Made by a program: the position numbers and the translations under genes. A stretch of DNA of 64,000 bases from Lactuca virosa (Eukaryota; Streptophyta; Magnoliopsida; Asterales; Asteraceae), in NCBI GenBank assembly GCA_928212115.1, contig CAKMRJ010005523.1:98766253-98830252 (forward strand), in the 5' to 3' direction. The notes under the pieces are model-generated. The model worked only from the letters and a program-made list of their open reading frames with translations. It had not been told where the DNA came from and did no database searches. Shown here piece by piece: positions 33,056 through 46,396 of the stretch. The first letter of the stretch is position 1, and each line of letters starts with the position of its first letter.

Positions 33056-33540
33056 TTAATGAACTCTTTTCCTGCTCTTGTGTAATTTGGCCACGAGTCG
33101 ATCCTTTGTATCTCGATCATTCAGTAGGGAGTTTGATATGCCTATTGGGGAATTAGAGTGTCCATTGCGAGTTTCCATCGCCAACGAACACGGGGTTTCT
33201 GCATCTTTGGGGTGCCTTATCCGATTGATCTGATCCCTATCCCCATGGGGAATATACGCATGATAGTGGATATGGACTGGCTGAGTAAGTTTGGTGCCGT
33301 GATTTATTGTGAGGGCCAGCGGGTGGTAGTTCGAACCCCAAGTGGGGGAGAACTGGTTATCTATGGGGAGGGCACCATGATCGGTTCAGGGTTTTGTTCG
33401 GCAGCCAGAGCTCGACAATATATTCAGCATGGGTATGCTGATTATCTGGCTTATATGGTTGATACCTGGGTTGGGGAGCAGACTTCAATTTCGGGGTTCC
33501 AGTTGTCAGGGAGTTTGATGATGTGTTTCTGGACGAGTTA
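33037..33540 (+). pseudogene. pol: Protease region of gypsy H (broken)
   Basis: The frame from ~33158 reads FGVPYPIDLIPIPMG, IRMIVDMDWLSKFGAV, TPSGGEL and CSAARARQYI, which typify the stretch between gypsy protease and RT. The catalytic DSG part before it is unreadable because of stops. The end, in another frame, reads VPVVREFDDVFLDEL, normally the lead-in to RT, and is cut at 33540 by an unrelated segment. Confidence 0.85.
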
Positions 33541-33998
33541 TGATAATGTCTATTTTATGCATATATTTATGATGTTTTCTTATTATTTTATACTATGTTT
33601 TTATGTTATTCAGAACTAAAATATAATTAATACGCTTTGAAATGTTCAATTACAGTTAAAATGGGAGCTGGAGTGCAAAATGAGGAGAAATGAGCTAAAA
33701 CGACGCAAAAAGTATATTGCTAGCAGATTGACCCCTCTTCAGTGTTCGTTTCGGGTATATCCGGAGGAGTTATGATAATGTCTATTTTATGCATATATTT
33801 ATGATGTTTTCTTATTATTTTATACTATGTTTTTATGTTATTCAGAACTAAAATATAATTAATACGCTTTGAAATGTTCAATTACAGTTAAAATGGGAGC
33901 TGGAGTGCAAAATGAGGAGAAATGAGCTAAAAAGACGCAAAAAGTATATTGCTAGCAGATTGACCCCTCTTCAGTGTTCGTTTCGGGTATATCCGATG
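33535..33998. repeat. 232-bp tandem duplication
   Basis: Copy 1 (33535-33766) and copy 2 (33767-33998) both open GAGTTATGATAATG and end near TCGGGTATATCCG. I see about one difference (acgacg against aagacg), so the duplication is recent. Confidence 0.92.
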
Positions 33999-34417
33999 AC
34001 TAGAGTTTTGACCAAAACCTAGGGTTAGGGAATAAAGTAATGAACTTCAATGTGTGTGCATGAGTAGAATGACCATTCTTTGAATGATTTAACTATTATT
34101 ACTATTAGGGTTAAATAAGATCAAATCATGCTTAATACGATCTGAATACTGATTTGCATGATTATTTTTTCACGTAATCAATGAATTAATATTGTGTTGA
34201 AATCAAAGGATTAGTTGTTGTGACCATGACACTAGTCATATTAGGAATCGGTAAATAATGAATAAATATCCATGGTATTAGTAGTTAACCATTAATTTGA
34301 GTTGAAATTTATCTAAACCAAAGTACCTAAAGAAATTTGTCTTCTAGTCAGTTTATTGATATTTGATGTTAAGTGGTATTCAAAGTATTTAATAAAACAT
34401 TTCTTTAATGCTTTCGT
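33541..34417. mobile_element. LTR-like segment between gypsy H and gypsy I
   Basis: Begins TGATAATGTCTATTTTATGC, which resembles LTR starts of Athila/Tat-type gypsy elements as I recall them, and contains no ORF. Its end is unclear: pol sequence of I resumes at 34418. I find no target duplication. It could be a solo or partial LTR, or a deletion scar. Confidence 0.4.
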
Positions 34418-35125
34418 GTGCCACTAATAGAATTCTCATACAACAATAGCTATCACACAAGCATCAAGGTTTCTCCCTTTGAGGCCCTATACAGGCGTAA
34501 ATTTAGATCACCTCTTTGTTGGGCTGAGGTGGGAGATACGCAACTAGCAAAAGGGAAAGTACCCAACAACACTCTCACCGGGCCCGAAATTATCAATGAA
34601 ACAACCGAGAAGATCGTTCAGATTAGGGAACGACTAAAGGCATCCAGGGAGAGACAAAAGAGCTACGCGGATAAAAGACGAAAGCCCTTGGAATTTCAAG
34701 TTGGTGATCACATACTGCTAAAAGTCTCTCCTTGGAAAGGGATGATACGCTTTAGGAAGCATGGAAAGCTGAACCCAAGATACATCGGACCATTCGGAAT
34801 CCTTGCCAGGATTGGTCCTGTGGCTTAAAAGCTACAATTACCACCAGAGCTCAGAAATGTACACCCTGTCTTTCATGTATCAAACCTGAAGAAATGCCTA
34901 TCTGACGAAACTCTCATTATCCCGCTTGATGAGATCGCAATAAATGAGAACCTCCATTTCGTCGAGGAACACGTTGAAATAATGGACAGGGAGGTGAAAC
35001 GAACGAAACAGAGTCGCATCCCCATTGTGAAGGTCCGATGGAGTGCCAAACGAGGACCTGAGTTCACCTGGGAACGCGAAGACCAGATGATGCAGAAGTA
35101 CCCACACCTCTTACCTAGTGCATGA
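34418..35125 (+). pseudogene. pol: Integrase C-terminal part of gypsy I (one stop)
   Basis: Opens within the integrase core ([12 protein letters not shown]) and continues through the [11 protein letters not shown] and [19 protein letters not shown] motifs, [11 protein letters not shown] and the GPF stretch. A TAA at 34826-34828 replaces a Tyr codon. The frame then stays open to 35125: chromodomain-like VKVRWSAKRGPEFTWERE and the MQKYP end. Everything upstream (gag to most of integrase) is missing. Distinct from the F/G family. Confidence 0.88.
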
Positions 35126-35165
35126 GAGCTGCTCTGGAACGAATTTCGGGACAAAATTCCCTCTA

Positions 35166-35177
35166 ACAGGGGGATGA
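35166..35177 (+). other. Polypurine tract of gypsy I
   Basis: ACAGGGGGATGA directly before the LTR start TGTCACAACT. Confidence 0.8.
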
Positions 35178-35707
35178 TGTCACAACTAGCAAATTTAGGG
35201 TTGAGAATGTGATTCATGTACAAACAATTCCTTTGTGTAATCTTGTTGCATTAGATTATTGAAATTCAAAAACGACAGTTTTATATGAGTACACATATGC
35301 ATACACTAAGAATCAAGTTGTAATAACCTCTTATAAGCCCAAGTTTGATCTAATAGCTAAACAAAAACAAAATTTTGAGCTTGTGCTTAGTAGTTCTCGG
35401 CCCAAATTAACCCAGAACCGAAAACCCTCCCTTATTGGGCTATGTAAAATCCGAGAACCCACAACCTTCAAAACCGAAAAGCTTGTATGTGTGGGGGGTG
35501 TTTTCGGCCACCCTAGAACCGAGAACCCCACCCTTTGAGCTAGTAGGTTTGATTTTTGGATAAGACAAAAGGCTTGACTTTATAAGTGCCACCTAAGTGC
35601 TTTACTCCACATGGACCATCAAACAACCAAACAAAACATGTAACAACCTATCATGCCTCCATGCACAACACAAAAGGAACCAACATGCAAAGGTAAAAGG
35701 TGGTACC
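35178..35707 (+). repeat. Gypsy I LTR, piece 1 of 3
   Basis: Starts TGTCACA, matching the inverted end TGTGACA at 47767-47773. A TATA-like CTTTATAAG lies near 35577-35585. The LTR is cut at 35707/35708 by solo LTR J and continues at 38344. Joined over three pieces it is ~2.7 kb. Confidence 0.78.
35703..35707. repeat. Target site duplication of solo LTR J (gtacc)
   Basis: gtacc at 35703-35707 is repeated at 38339-38343, exactly at the two ends of the LTR. Confidence 0.93.
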
Positions 35708-38338
35708 TGTAACGCCCAAGTTGCAGGGCTAAGTATAGTGTAGTGATGTAATAGTCAGGTCAACCTTTGTAATCTATCTTGAAGTAATAAAGAGGAATTA
35801 TGTGAATATTATGTGAATTATGTGCTTATTTACTTTGTTATAATCATATAATAAATAAAGGATAAAAATAAGCATAAAAAATAAAGTGTTAGATAAACCC
35901 GATATCTATACATAAAGTGGTAGTGGTCGTGACAAGGATTCCGGATATATAAAGAACACAGAATCCGAGCTATAACGAAGAAGTTATGGCCTGTCGAAGT
36001 TTCGCGACACAACCGGAACGACACTGCGTGACGTAAATAGTGAATTTACGATAGAGCGATTTTTAGCCTTAGTGATATAAACGAAAGTCGTAGTGTTCGT
36101 TAAACCGAGAGCGTCCATAAAAGGAACGCCCAAATCTGACTTCGTGTGAGGAAGTTATGATTTTTCTATGTTTCGGATCAACATTGCACAACTTGAAGTT
36201 CAAATATTAGATCGAGCGGTTTCTAGCCGACATGACCAAAACGAGAATCGAAGATCTCGTTAATAGTAGCGTAACGGTAAAAAGACAGACGAAAACGAAT
36301 GTCGGATGAAGAATTTATGAATTTTTAACAGACTATTCCTGTCTCGACCTGTTAAAAATATAACTTTAAAAATAAAGTCAAAATTAGCCAACGAAGTCTA
36401 AACAAAAGTTGTAGAGTACGGTCCCGCCTACGTGTGGATATAAAGAACGTAAAAAACGGAGCTCGTATGTGAAAGTTACGAATTTTAGAAGTCGAGTATG
36501 CGATTTACGAAGCTGTTGCGAGATGTGCTGACGTGGCGCGGTCCCAGCCGCTGCTTGCTGCCCACGGTCTCGCACAAGATGATGACATGTCGCCCTTCGG
36601 ACGCCCAACGTTCACATCAGACTCCCCGCATATGGGTACGCCTCGCGTACGAAGTCCCAACGCTGCGCGGTCTAGCTTTCCTCGGTCCAGAAGCGTCCAC
36701 GCACCACCACCGAAGTTGTGACACGTGTGTACGACCGAGCCCTTACACCCCGTGTACTTCGAAGCTACGCCCAGCATAGTCAGCAGCCTTGCCCTATAAA
36801 AGGGCTGCGAGGGTAGCCGGTTTTTCACACCAAATCCACCTTCTTTCTCTCACTACTTTCTCTCTCTAGCTCCCCTAACCCCCCCCCCCCCCCCCCTAAA
36901 GCCTAGGTAAACCCCCTAGCACCCGAAGGAAGCCCCGGAGCTCCCGAAGGCTCCGAGAAAAGAGCTTTTCGGCTCGGAAACGCTGCTCCAGCGAAGCGCA
37001 GTTTTAAATAAAAACCCGTTGTAAGTGAGCTACGCCTACCTAACTTTAAATATAGCTTATATTTAATTAAAGTAATGTTATTAGGACCTTATAATAAATA
37101 TTTGGGCTATTATTATGAGTTATATAAGTGTCGTTATAATATCTTTTTAACCACTCGCGGTACGGGGAATCCGGTTTGGAGGGCCGCTTGGGTTGCTGGA
37201 TTCAGATGTGCTATATGCCAAAATGATCCGGCCCTCCGGTGTTTCATGTATGGCCCCTGTCTGTACATAGTGGGTGAAGAGTATTGTGTTAACGCTTATA
37301 TAATAGTAATAATAGAAAGACTACTAATTAGTCTCGTTGGACATTAGACTAAACTCTAATGGTAATGATACTAGGTTTTGTCAAGGGAAGTTGTTTTAAG
37401 TAAACGAAGCGTTGTTCGAGTACTGAGTCACCACCTTATCAGGTGAGTGCATAGTTAATTTCATCTTACACATAGACATGAAGTATTTTATATAATTATG
37501 TGCTATGTGTGCATATTAAATGGATACTTGTTGTCTATGTTGGATGAATGATTTTATACATGTTTTAAATGATTTAAACTGTATATATGTATTTTATATC
37601 TACAAAATGTGTTGGGTAAAACATGGGTAGATTTATAGTGGTGTGTGATGAAATAAAATGATGAGAGGCCTTGATGTTTTTGTTGATCCAGTCATCTAGG
37701 GGAGTATAGATGATGACCACAGACTCTTCTAGACAGTCCAGTGGAACGCTAGCAGGCTCGTAACCTGTAGGTGTTTGTGAACGATGTGTTCACTGGTGTG
37801 CTCCATCCCCGTCATGGTTGCCTTAAGGACATTTATTGATGAGTAACCCCCTTAGCAGTAGTGTCAATCCCGATGCTGATCCTTAGGATAGGTCCCTTAT
37901 GATAGGTGTATTAGGGACGTAAAGTGAGGATAACGGGAATGGGTAATCGGGTTATTGTTGGTTGTTGAAATTAATAAACTTATTTATTGTGGGTTGAAAA
38001 CCCTATGTGCTCACCGGGCTCCCAAGCCTGACCCAATCAAACTTATTTGTATCACATGTGTCGATATGAAACTACTTTACACTGAGAGATTTAAAAGAGA
38101 TGTAAATCACTAGTGTAAATGAATGTAAGTTCTGTTTATGCTTATGTTTTTGTATTGATGATGACATCCCAAATGTTTTAAAATGAATAAAATACATTTA
38201 TTCAGAAATGCTTTGATAATGTATTTATCATGTTTTTCTGGGAACAAATTCCGCAACATTTTTATTAAAAGAGATACTCTGATTTTTATAAAGCATAAAC
38301 AAAATCGGTTTTCTGGCCGTGAAAATGAGGATGTCACA
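35708..38338 (+). repeat. Solo LTR J of the F/G gypsy family (2631 bp)
   Basis: TGTAACGCCC...GGATGTCACA, with a perfect 5-bp TSD and no internal region. It has the same zones as the LTRs of F and G in plus orientation: ~160-bp quasi-repeats (about 35960-36490), a 15-bp palindrome GTACGCCTCGCGTAC (36636-36650), TATA CCTATAAAAGGG (36793-36804), an 18-C run (36879-36896) and the LTR end. It arose by recombination between the two LTRs of a former full element. Confidence 0.93.
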
Positions 38339-38343
38339 GTACC

Positions 38344-39909
38344 CCTCCCCCCTTTAATACTTGCGTCCGAAGAGGGGATTTTCCCCACTCTCACCACTTT
38401 TGCTTCAATTCCACTTCATTTCCTCCCATTGTTCTCTCTAAAAATCGAGCAAAGAGCTTCAAGAAGTAATATTTCTTCAAGTGGTTCATAGAAATAGGTA
38501 AGTGTTCTTGTAAACCCCAAGTGTTTTCATACATCTTTAAGCTAAAAACTCCACGTTTACACATATTTTCGTGTGTTTGATCCTTAGAACACTTGCATTT
38601 TCGAGAATCTCTTCAAGTTTGTGCAAGGCTAGGCTCAACATCTTCTTCCCTTTCCTTCCTACCACACACGAAATAATCAAGGTGAGCTTCATACCCCCAA
38701 AATTTTATGTTTTTCATGCTTTTACCCCGGGGGGGGGGGGATACAAGTCAAGTTTTGTTTACCCAATGGATATTTGCAGGCACCAACTTGTTTATGGAAT
38801 GATTTGTGCATATGATGTCGAAAACCTCATACTTGCACACATGAAAATCGTGATTTATAAGCTTGTTATAAGTTAAAATGAGTTTGTCCATTGGACATTT
38901 ACATGCACTATGATTATATGTTGAATATGGAACAATTTCTTGTATAATACGTTTGATATCACTTGTTAACTACACAAAACTTGTGACATATGTGAGTACC
39001 AACACTTTTGCTTTACAAAAATCATGTCTATAAGTCGATGTACCTACATACAACAAAAACATATGTTTATACAAGTCCAACTATGTAAGATCTTTGGATA
39101 TTTACATGTCTTACTTTTATAAATTAAAAGTTGCATAAATATAAACAAATGTTATGTTTATAAAAATTGTGATTTACTAAGGTTGACCAATATAAACTAT
39201 TTTGTGTTTAAAAATTTCAACAGGAAAATATTAGATGTCCAAGAACTACAAATTCTTAGAGATTTTAACTAAAAATAAACTTTTCTAGTAAAATGGTCGT
39301 AACTTTTGTCGTCACCATTTTAAATGTTCAAAGCCCAAGAATATTATGTTATTTTTACAACATATATTACTACTAGACATAATTACTATTGACTATTTAT
39401 ATAAAGTTTTATAAATAGTTTACACAAAAGATTATACAAAACAAACTAATGACAGTATAGTTTGCATGTCATAAAACACATGTCATAAAACGCATGTCAC
39501 GAAACTATTAAAACGCGTGTCGTAAACCGCATTTCAAGAAACTCGTAAAACGTGTGTCATAAAACACATGTCACAAACTTCCATTAGTGTAACTATTTCA
39601 TGATACAAGAAAAGGAGTCGTAGCTCACGTAAATCTGTTAATGCTCTAGTGAGACACTCTATCTTCACTGTACGTACCTAGTGTACACTCTAAGTCCTGT
39701 ATTATAATCAGAGTCTCCTGGAAGGAGAGAGAGGTAGTTGTGTAAAGATCTATACGGGGATTGACAACCCCACACCTAAGCTGTTCGCTACAGCTAGACG
39801 GGCCAGTCTAGGGTGACAAATATCTTACCGATTCCGACGCCTGAAGAACGTCGTAACAGGCATAACAGTCACATCAACCATGATTATGATAACTCACATA
39901 GGGATTAAC
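38344..39909 (+). repeat. Gypsy I LTR, piece 2 of 3
   Basis: Continues the LTR after J. It contains a pyrimidine-rich probable leader, a run of 12 G (38729-38740), and a stretch of short repeats (39465-39575) with GCATGTCATAAAAC-like units. Copia K interrupts it at 39910. Its small frames are not supported as genes. Confidence 0.75.
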
Positions 39910-40671
39910 TGATGGGTTTTGCGCATTCTAACACTCCTAAGTGTACATGCAACCCTAAATACCTTGGATCTATGTTTTCTCTATTATACATGCAATTATG
40001 AACTTTCCAAGGTATTACCCTATCTAGCATACAATACTTGATACTTGGGTAATCAAATGGATAGAATACATACCTTTGTTTGATGTAGCTTGTCTCCATG
40101 AAGCTTGAGTGCCTAGTGCCCCAAGTGTGACACCTCAAATGGTTCACACAACACCAAATGCACATGGAATGACTTGAGAGAAATGGAACACTCCTTGAAA
40201 TCGTCTAGCCCTCATATTCACACATTAGTACCCGATTTCTTGAGCCATGAGATTCTTTTATATGGTGGCTATTAGGGTTACACCATGTAACTCATAACTT
40301 TACCCATTCCTTATGCTCCATGGATTTTAACCTCCATGGAGTATCCATGGGTCACCCCATGGACTTAGTCCAACATAAGGAATCTTGGATCACAAGCCCA
40401 CATATATAAGAATGAATGATTTACACAATCAACCCATATATTTAATTAGTCTCCTTTTGATCACTTAATTAATTCCAAATTAATTCTTGATCAATACTAA
40501 TTAAATAACCTTATTAATATATTAGAACTTATAATATATTAACCAACCTTAAGTGTTATTTCTCTCATTATAGTCTATCCAAATGCATGATGCCATGCAA
40601 CCCAAATGGACCATGCCGGGTCGGGTCAAGTCTTACCAATTATAGTTATGGACTTAGACATTAATCCAGCA
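39910..40671 (-). repeat. Copia K 3' LTR (762 bp)
   Basis: Minus strand TGCTGGATTAATG to AACCCATCA. The purine tract AAGTGGGAGAC lies just upstream on the minus strand (40682-40672). Confidence 0.93.
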
Positions 40672-43600
40672 GTCTCCCACTTGGATAAGTCTAAAACTAT
40701 TATTGCGTATGACTTCAGGAACCGATCAGCAATCGTAGCTCTCAAAAGCTTCTGTCGAACTCTGACCTTGTCGATGAACTCTGACCTTTGTCAATGACTT
40801 GTCCATTAGATAAGGGATCATATATTCCTCCATTCTAGATATCATATGGACTGAGAAATGGATTATCAATCATTCTCTCTGTCCATTTGTTGTTTCCCGA
40901 TTTCCGATTCATGATGACTGACTGATTGAACAAATCAAATCAGTCTTGGCTTGGCCAAGCACTCACATGTATCATCTTTAAATCATCGAGGGGCCTACAG
41001 ATATCGCTTTTATCCCGAAGGTAAAAGGAATGGATAAACTTCGACTCATATGGCTTGTTCTACTACTTGTTGAATCATACACAAGGGCATGTTTTATAAC
41101 ATCGAGTTACCAATGTGTTTTCGTGCAATCAATGTATAACCAACTCATAGTAACAACTCATATCTCTAGGTTTGAAGAATATAGGATATTATCGTCTCAT
41201 GATTCAAATGAGCGTGGGTTGAATCCAATACTCAAAACTTATGAGCACTCATGAGTGTTGTAGCACTACTTTGTCCAACATCTTAGACCTCTACAAGCCA
41301 ACCCATGACATTCTTGATTCATATCTACTTCCAACATATGACCGACTGTGGATAGTTTGAATAACTTAGTCATTCGGGAAGAATAACCTAGTTTATTCTG
41401 GAAGTCAAAACATGCAAAATGAAACACAAGAATAATTGAATCTAATATGGTATCAAAACCTATGAATATAAATAAGACACTTTTATTTATCACCATACTG
41501 ATTACTCATTATTCATTGTTTCAGTTTCATCAACTTTATACTTGAATTAAAACACTAGTTGTCCCATGCTCCAAGCAAGTACACTATGTTTTTCAAAACA
41601 ATAGCTTTGCCATACACCAAGTATGCACTCTATGTTTTTCTATGATCCTTACTTTGTGAAATAAACCAATTGAACATAATTTCAATGATTCACACTCCCA
41701 ACTCCTTATCGAAGAATGTAAGAATTCCAAATTCTTATCATTTACTGAAATCTGTTTAGATTTTAAACTTGTATGCACTGACCCTCTTGTAATGAATATG
41801 TACAAGGTCATAAAGACTTGTCAACGGTCATTACAGGGCATTCCAATGAAGATCAACTCCATGGAAACTAATTCCAACAACATTTCTTTGAATATCCTTC
41901 TTGCATTAAGTTTTCTAATCTTACACAGATAACTTCCACCTATGGAGACAATTCCATATTCTCATTTTGACTATCACTTCTGAACAAGAGATGCCTCTTT
42001 TCAGAATATGTCAATATGGTCCTTCCAAAAACTATACTCCAACTGTCCCTTCTTTGGTAAACCTTAGATTGTCCTCGAAATTGCTTAATCCTTTTAGTCA
42101 TATCCAATTCTAGACCTTTTCCCTTCTTAATGCCCCAGGCATTTGGAAAATTTTAGAAAGAATGAATATTATAGCACATGCAATCGATCCTATATCCGAA
42201 GCATATGGGACACGATTCATGATGTCTCACATAAAGACATGATACTAGACCAATCCTTTTGCTACAATATTTCTATTTGCCAAGTTCTGTAATCATAATC
42301 TCATTTTAGAACGCAAATAATAGACCCATATATAGAATTTCCTTATGTTGAGTCATTCCAACACAAAATTCATATATATCCTTGACTAAAGATGATTAAA
42401 ACCTCAATCTAAGCTTTTAGAATTGAAATGAAGTATAATTTCCTCTCCCTTAATTATAGCAAAAACAACTTTTCAACCCCTGCAACTCCACAAATTGAAA
42501 CTTTTGTTTTCTATAATTAACATTGCTAACTTGCAACCTTTATCATAATTATCATGCTCCCACTAACATGATGATTATTACATGTACTCAGAAATCAACT
42601 GGACTTCTAGAAATCAATACTTTATTGACTTTCTTACCAAAGTTTAGATTTCTGAGACGAGATTGCCTTGATAAGACTTTATCAAAATCATACACCTTTC
42701 CTTAGATAGAATGCATGTGTGTCTAAACAATTTCAAAACTATGAAAAGGGATGTCGTAATCATAGTCTCAATTGTTTAGACCTTTTGCCATCTGCTTCAA
42801 ATCTACTTGGTGGAAGTGTTTCCTCACCATCATTTTCATGAATCGGAGAGAAACCTTATGACCCTTAGATTTTATGGTGTATGTGTTCTTATCCATGTGA
42901 ATCGCCAAAACCATAGTCACAAGACAAGGATAATGACAAATCCAAACACATATGGACTGAACTCAATCTTAATTTCTTACCACCTGGCAGCTCAAGGGCC
43001 TACCATTGCTTCCAAGTTGTTATGCAACCAACTGAGAACTCTCAGAACTCATATGCAAAGCCAACTTTAACTGGAATGGGCACAGAAATGTCAACACGAT
43101 AGGTTATAAACCTCTAGTCGTGTGCTAGTGATGAAATACATGTTTTATTCTTGATTAGTTCTTGAAACTATTTCATGATCTTTTATACTCCCACTGTCTT
43201 CTTGACCTATAAGACTTTCTTGTCAAATATTCAAGAGATAGTGTGGATTCTAATCAAGACAAACACTTCACACAATTGGCCTAAGTTGGTCTTTGTTTTA
43301 TCCAAAACATCACAACTTACCAATTTCAAATGTACAAGAGTAGGACACTTTTACTCTTACATTTGACAAGTGTTTTAAACCTTTCTTTAAGATATGTCAC
43401 TCAACTTACAGTCTTGGAGTATGACTCTAAGACTTGTTTTGGAACGAAGTATGAATTATCTTCTTGATTTAACCATTTCAACAATTCATGACTCCTCTTC
43501 TTAGTCATAAGAATGCACTAATATGTCCTTAGAAGACCAGTTGTGATGTGGTTCTTTAATCATTAAGATGATCACAAAACATGATACTAAAGTACTCTCC

Positions 43601-44442
43601 CATCTTTTCAGATTTGAGAAACTTTTATCTTTCTGCCTAAGTTGATTCTTCCCATTCGTTCTGCCATACATTGAGACTTTTCCAATGTTTCAGAATTATA
43701 CTTAAACTTGTAAGTATAACCATATTTACTAAGCTTTAGTAAATCATGACGAATAGTCTTAAAGAGCTTTGTGGTGGACATGACCAGTGCACAAGAATGT
43801 GTACTCGATCCCTTTAGTCCTTCACTTGACTCACATATACATGTGAACAAGGAATTAGTCTTAATTTTCCAAAGATGAAAATTCTCGTTTATCATACTAT
43901 ACAACTTGCATGATTCCAAGTTTCTATCCAACTGAAACTTGGATGATGATAATCTTTCCTTATTTGGTAAATTTAGACACTACCACAAATGAAAGAATCA
44001 AGTCCATTTTTTTTCCTTAATATTGCTATCAATGGAATCATATAAACAACGATTTTTTCACAAATGCCACTTGTAGGGATATTTAAAATAAATATAAAAT
44101 TAAAACCTTTTATTTTATTTCAAAACTTTGCGGAAAAAACTTATCCTTACAGTGCGAATGCATATGAAAAACTTGTTGTTATCTATTCATAAGCACTATA
44201 TCATAACTCCTAAGTAACAACTTCAAAAAAATTCTGATCACCAAACCATGTGATCGAAATCCATCTTCGTGATCAGAATCAACATGTACTTCCTTTAAGT
44301 TTCTTCACTTTTCTTTGATTCTTAAAGCATCAACATGTGACCCAGTCACATCATGTAATGAGAATCTCATAATAGAAACTTAACAGAGTTAGATAGTGGA
44401 CTTTTACCTGAAGAAGAGTCAAACTTCTTGACTTGATCAACC
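40672..44442 (-). pseudogene. Decayed pol of copia K
   Basis: No ORF above ~107 codons in the 3.8 kb between the gag remnant and the 3' LTR. The interior can be matched in patches to D, for example around 43600-43680 (D 14140-14240) and around 42530-42630, where D has its degenerate YVDD zone. Protease, integrase, RT and RNase H are not translatable. Confidence 0.75.
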
Positions 44443-45198
44443 TTATGATCTTTCACGTAAATAGGCAGCTTCGCAATCAATGCCACTTCCTTTGGCAAGA
44501 TAAACATATGGACTCTTTGGTAATGGGACTATCTCAGACTTAGCCTTTCTCTTTACCATTTGGTCAACCGGGTTGACTATGGCCAATCCCTTTCCATTGG
44601 GAAGAGAATGCTTTTTCTGGGTATCCAATGTTACCATTGTCAATGTCCATTGAAGGTTTTGGGAAGTTGATCTACTAATAAGATTTGCTTTACTAGCCTT
44701 CCAAATCATTGCTGATTCAACAGTACTAAGCAAATAGATAAGATCATTAAGGGTCTTGTCATAGTATGTTTCATAGGAGTCCCAAAGGAACTCAATATGT
44801 GACTTAGAAAGTGATTGAACCACCAACTTTCTCAAGACTTTGACACCCAATTCTCCCGGCTTGTCAATATGTGACTTCATCTCCAAGATGTGATCACATC
44901 TAGACCTTGCCTTGCCAATAGGGTTTGAGTGACCTTGAACTTGTGGGTTAGGGAGAATAATTGGAGGAGGTGCAGGAAGTAAAGTTCCAAGAGATTTGGG
45001 AAGATCATAGATGTCTGAGCAAGACATCTTTTGGGAGATATTCAAGATAGTTGATTCAAAGTCCTTAATATAACACCCAATATGAAATATTAAGGCTAGG
45101 ACCCAACACACTATTTTATAACTTGGAAGAGGGATGCCGTAATCCAGGCTATAAAATATTTGAAGGTAGGTGAATGACGATTCACCAATTTCCACCAT
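44443..45198 (-). pseudogene. gag: gag remnant of copia K (251 codons)
   Basis: Frame MVEIGESS to LRERS. It includes a Pro-rich stretch (LLPAPPPIILP), a gag core (KSHIEFLWDSYETYYDKTL, LNDLIYLLSTVE) and a Lys-rich tail (VKRKAKSEI). Where D keeps a CX2CX4HX4C zinc knuckle, K reads KGSGIDCEAAYLRE, so the knuckle is destroyed. The first ~60 codons probably come from leader sequence read in frame. Without the knuckle it is unlikely to package RNA. Confidence 0.7.
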
Positions 45199-46381
45199 GA
45201 AAAACGAAATAATTTATTAGGTTTTATAATTGGATTTGAAACTCCTAGATCTTTTTGAGATTCATTGAACTTTTCAATGGCATGTTTCAATCTCGAGTGT
45301 GCCCTTCAGGTTCTGTGACTGGGATGCCGAGGATCACAAAACAAGGTGTGAATAACCATGCAAATATACTTGGTACCCTTAATAATTTACCCATTAATCG
45401 ATGTGCCGGTTAACCACACGCGCTCCACCGATACTATGATAAACATTAAGTTACCCTTTGCCTACCTTGTAAAATCCAGGTTAGTGTGCCGGTTAACCAC
45501 ACACGCTCCACTAACGGTTTAAACAAAGTGCAAAGTGTAATTTCATGGGTTAGCACCAAATTCACATTTTCCTAAGTAACTAAGATTGGGAATTTATAAG
45601 TGTTTAGTTACTTAGTATTTATCATTAATACTTTTAATGAAGGGAGAATTATAGTCCTTGTCCTACCCGTTCGGCTAACGACCCTCCACCAGTCAAGGAA
45701 GCGGTGGGTGAGAGTGGACACCCATTAAACTGCCATTTTATAGGCAGTAACCTTATACCCCCCTTATAGACCGGCTTCGTGAATTAGGCCTATTAACGGT
45801 AAGACTGACTTGCTCTTATACATATATTTATTATTAACTTATAATACTATAAAGTATAAGGGTTGAATTTTAACTTTTAAAATTCTAAGGGCTAACTTGG
45901 AATTAAAGTATTCATGGGGAAAACTTTACAAATTCCAAAACTTGAGGGCAAGTTTTGAAAATATTCAAAACTAATTAATTCCATAACTTATGTGTTTAAA
46001 GTAGTTTTAATTAAAAAAAAAACTCTTCAAGTTCCATAACTTGAGGACAAGTTATGGAAGACTTTAAACTAATAAAAGAATGTAACTTTTCTTTATTTTT
46101 GTAACTTATGGAACTAATTAAGGTTACACATTTGATCATTAAATGAAGTGACTCTTGAACCTCTATAACTTGAGGACAAGTTACAAAAACACATTTTAGA
46201 ATCAACTCTTAGATTAAAATGGATTGAAAACACATAATCAATTAACTTTTCTATTAATCTAATAAACCCATATGAACAAAGATAATTCACATCAAATTTT
46301 TTCAAGTAATTAGCATAACTTTTAAGCTAATACAATTCGATTTTTCAGCTAATTTTGCAAGTATAACAAGAAAACAAGCCT
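45199..46381 (-). mobile_element. Copia K leader, non-coding
   Basis: Collinear with the leader of D, including the GGAGGGTCGTTAGCCG patch (45700-45680) and two CGGTTAACCACAC patches (45406-45420 and 45490-45504) whose relatives stand at 12340-12355 in D. A 30-nt-scale phrase GTAACTTGTCCTCAAG-like recurs near 45935, 46040 and 46160. Confidence 0.65.
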
Positions 46382-46395
46382 TGGCTCTGATACCA
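46382..46395 (-). other. Primer binding site of copia K
   Basis: Minus strand TGGTATCAGAGCCA, a perfect match to the initiator tRNA-Met 3' end, next to the 5' LTR. Confidence 0.92.
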
Positions 46396-46396
46396 C

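Noticed and set aside
36498..36828. Overlapping frames of about 60-107 codons on both strands
   Set aside because: They lie inside solo LTR J in a GC-rich stretch before the TATA box; no conserved protein motif, and the F and G LTRs do not keep the frames.
38571..38876. 101-codon frame inside LTR I
   Set aside because: Spans a 12-G run that would encode poly-Gly; no family motif and no support from context.
44443..45198. 251-codon frame as a possible host gene
   Set aside because: It lies inside copia K between leader and pol and matches the gag position and Pro-rich stretch of D, so it is gag remnant.
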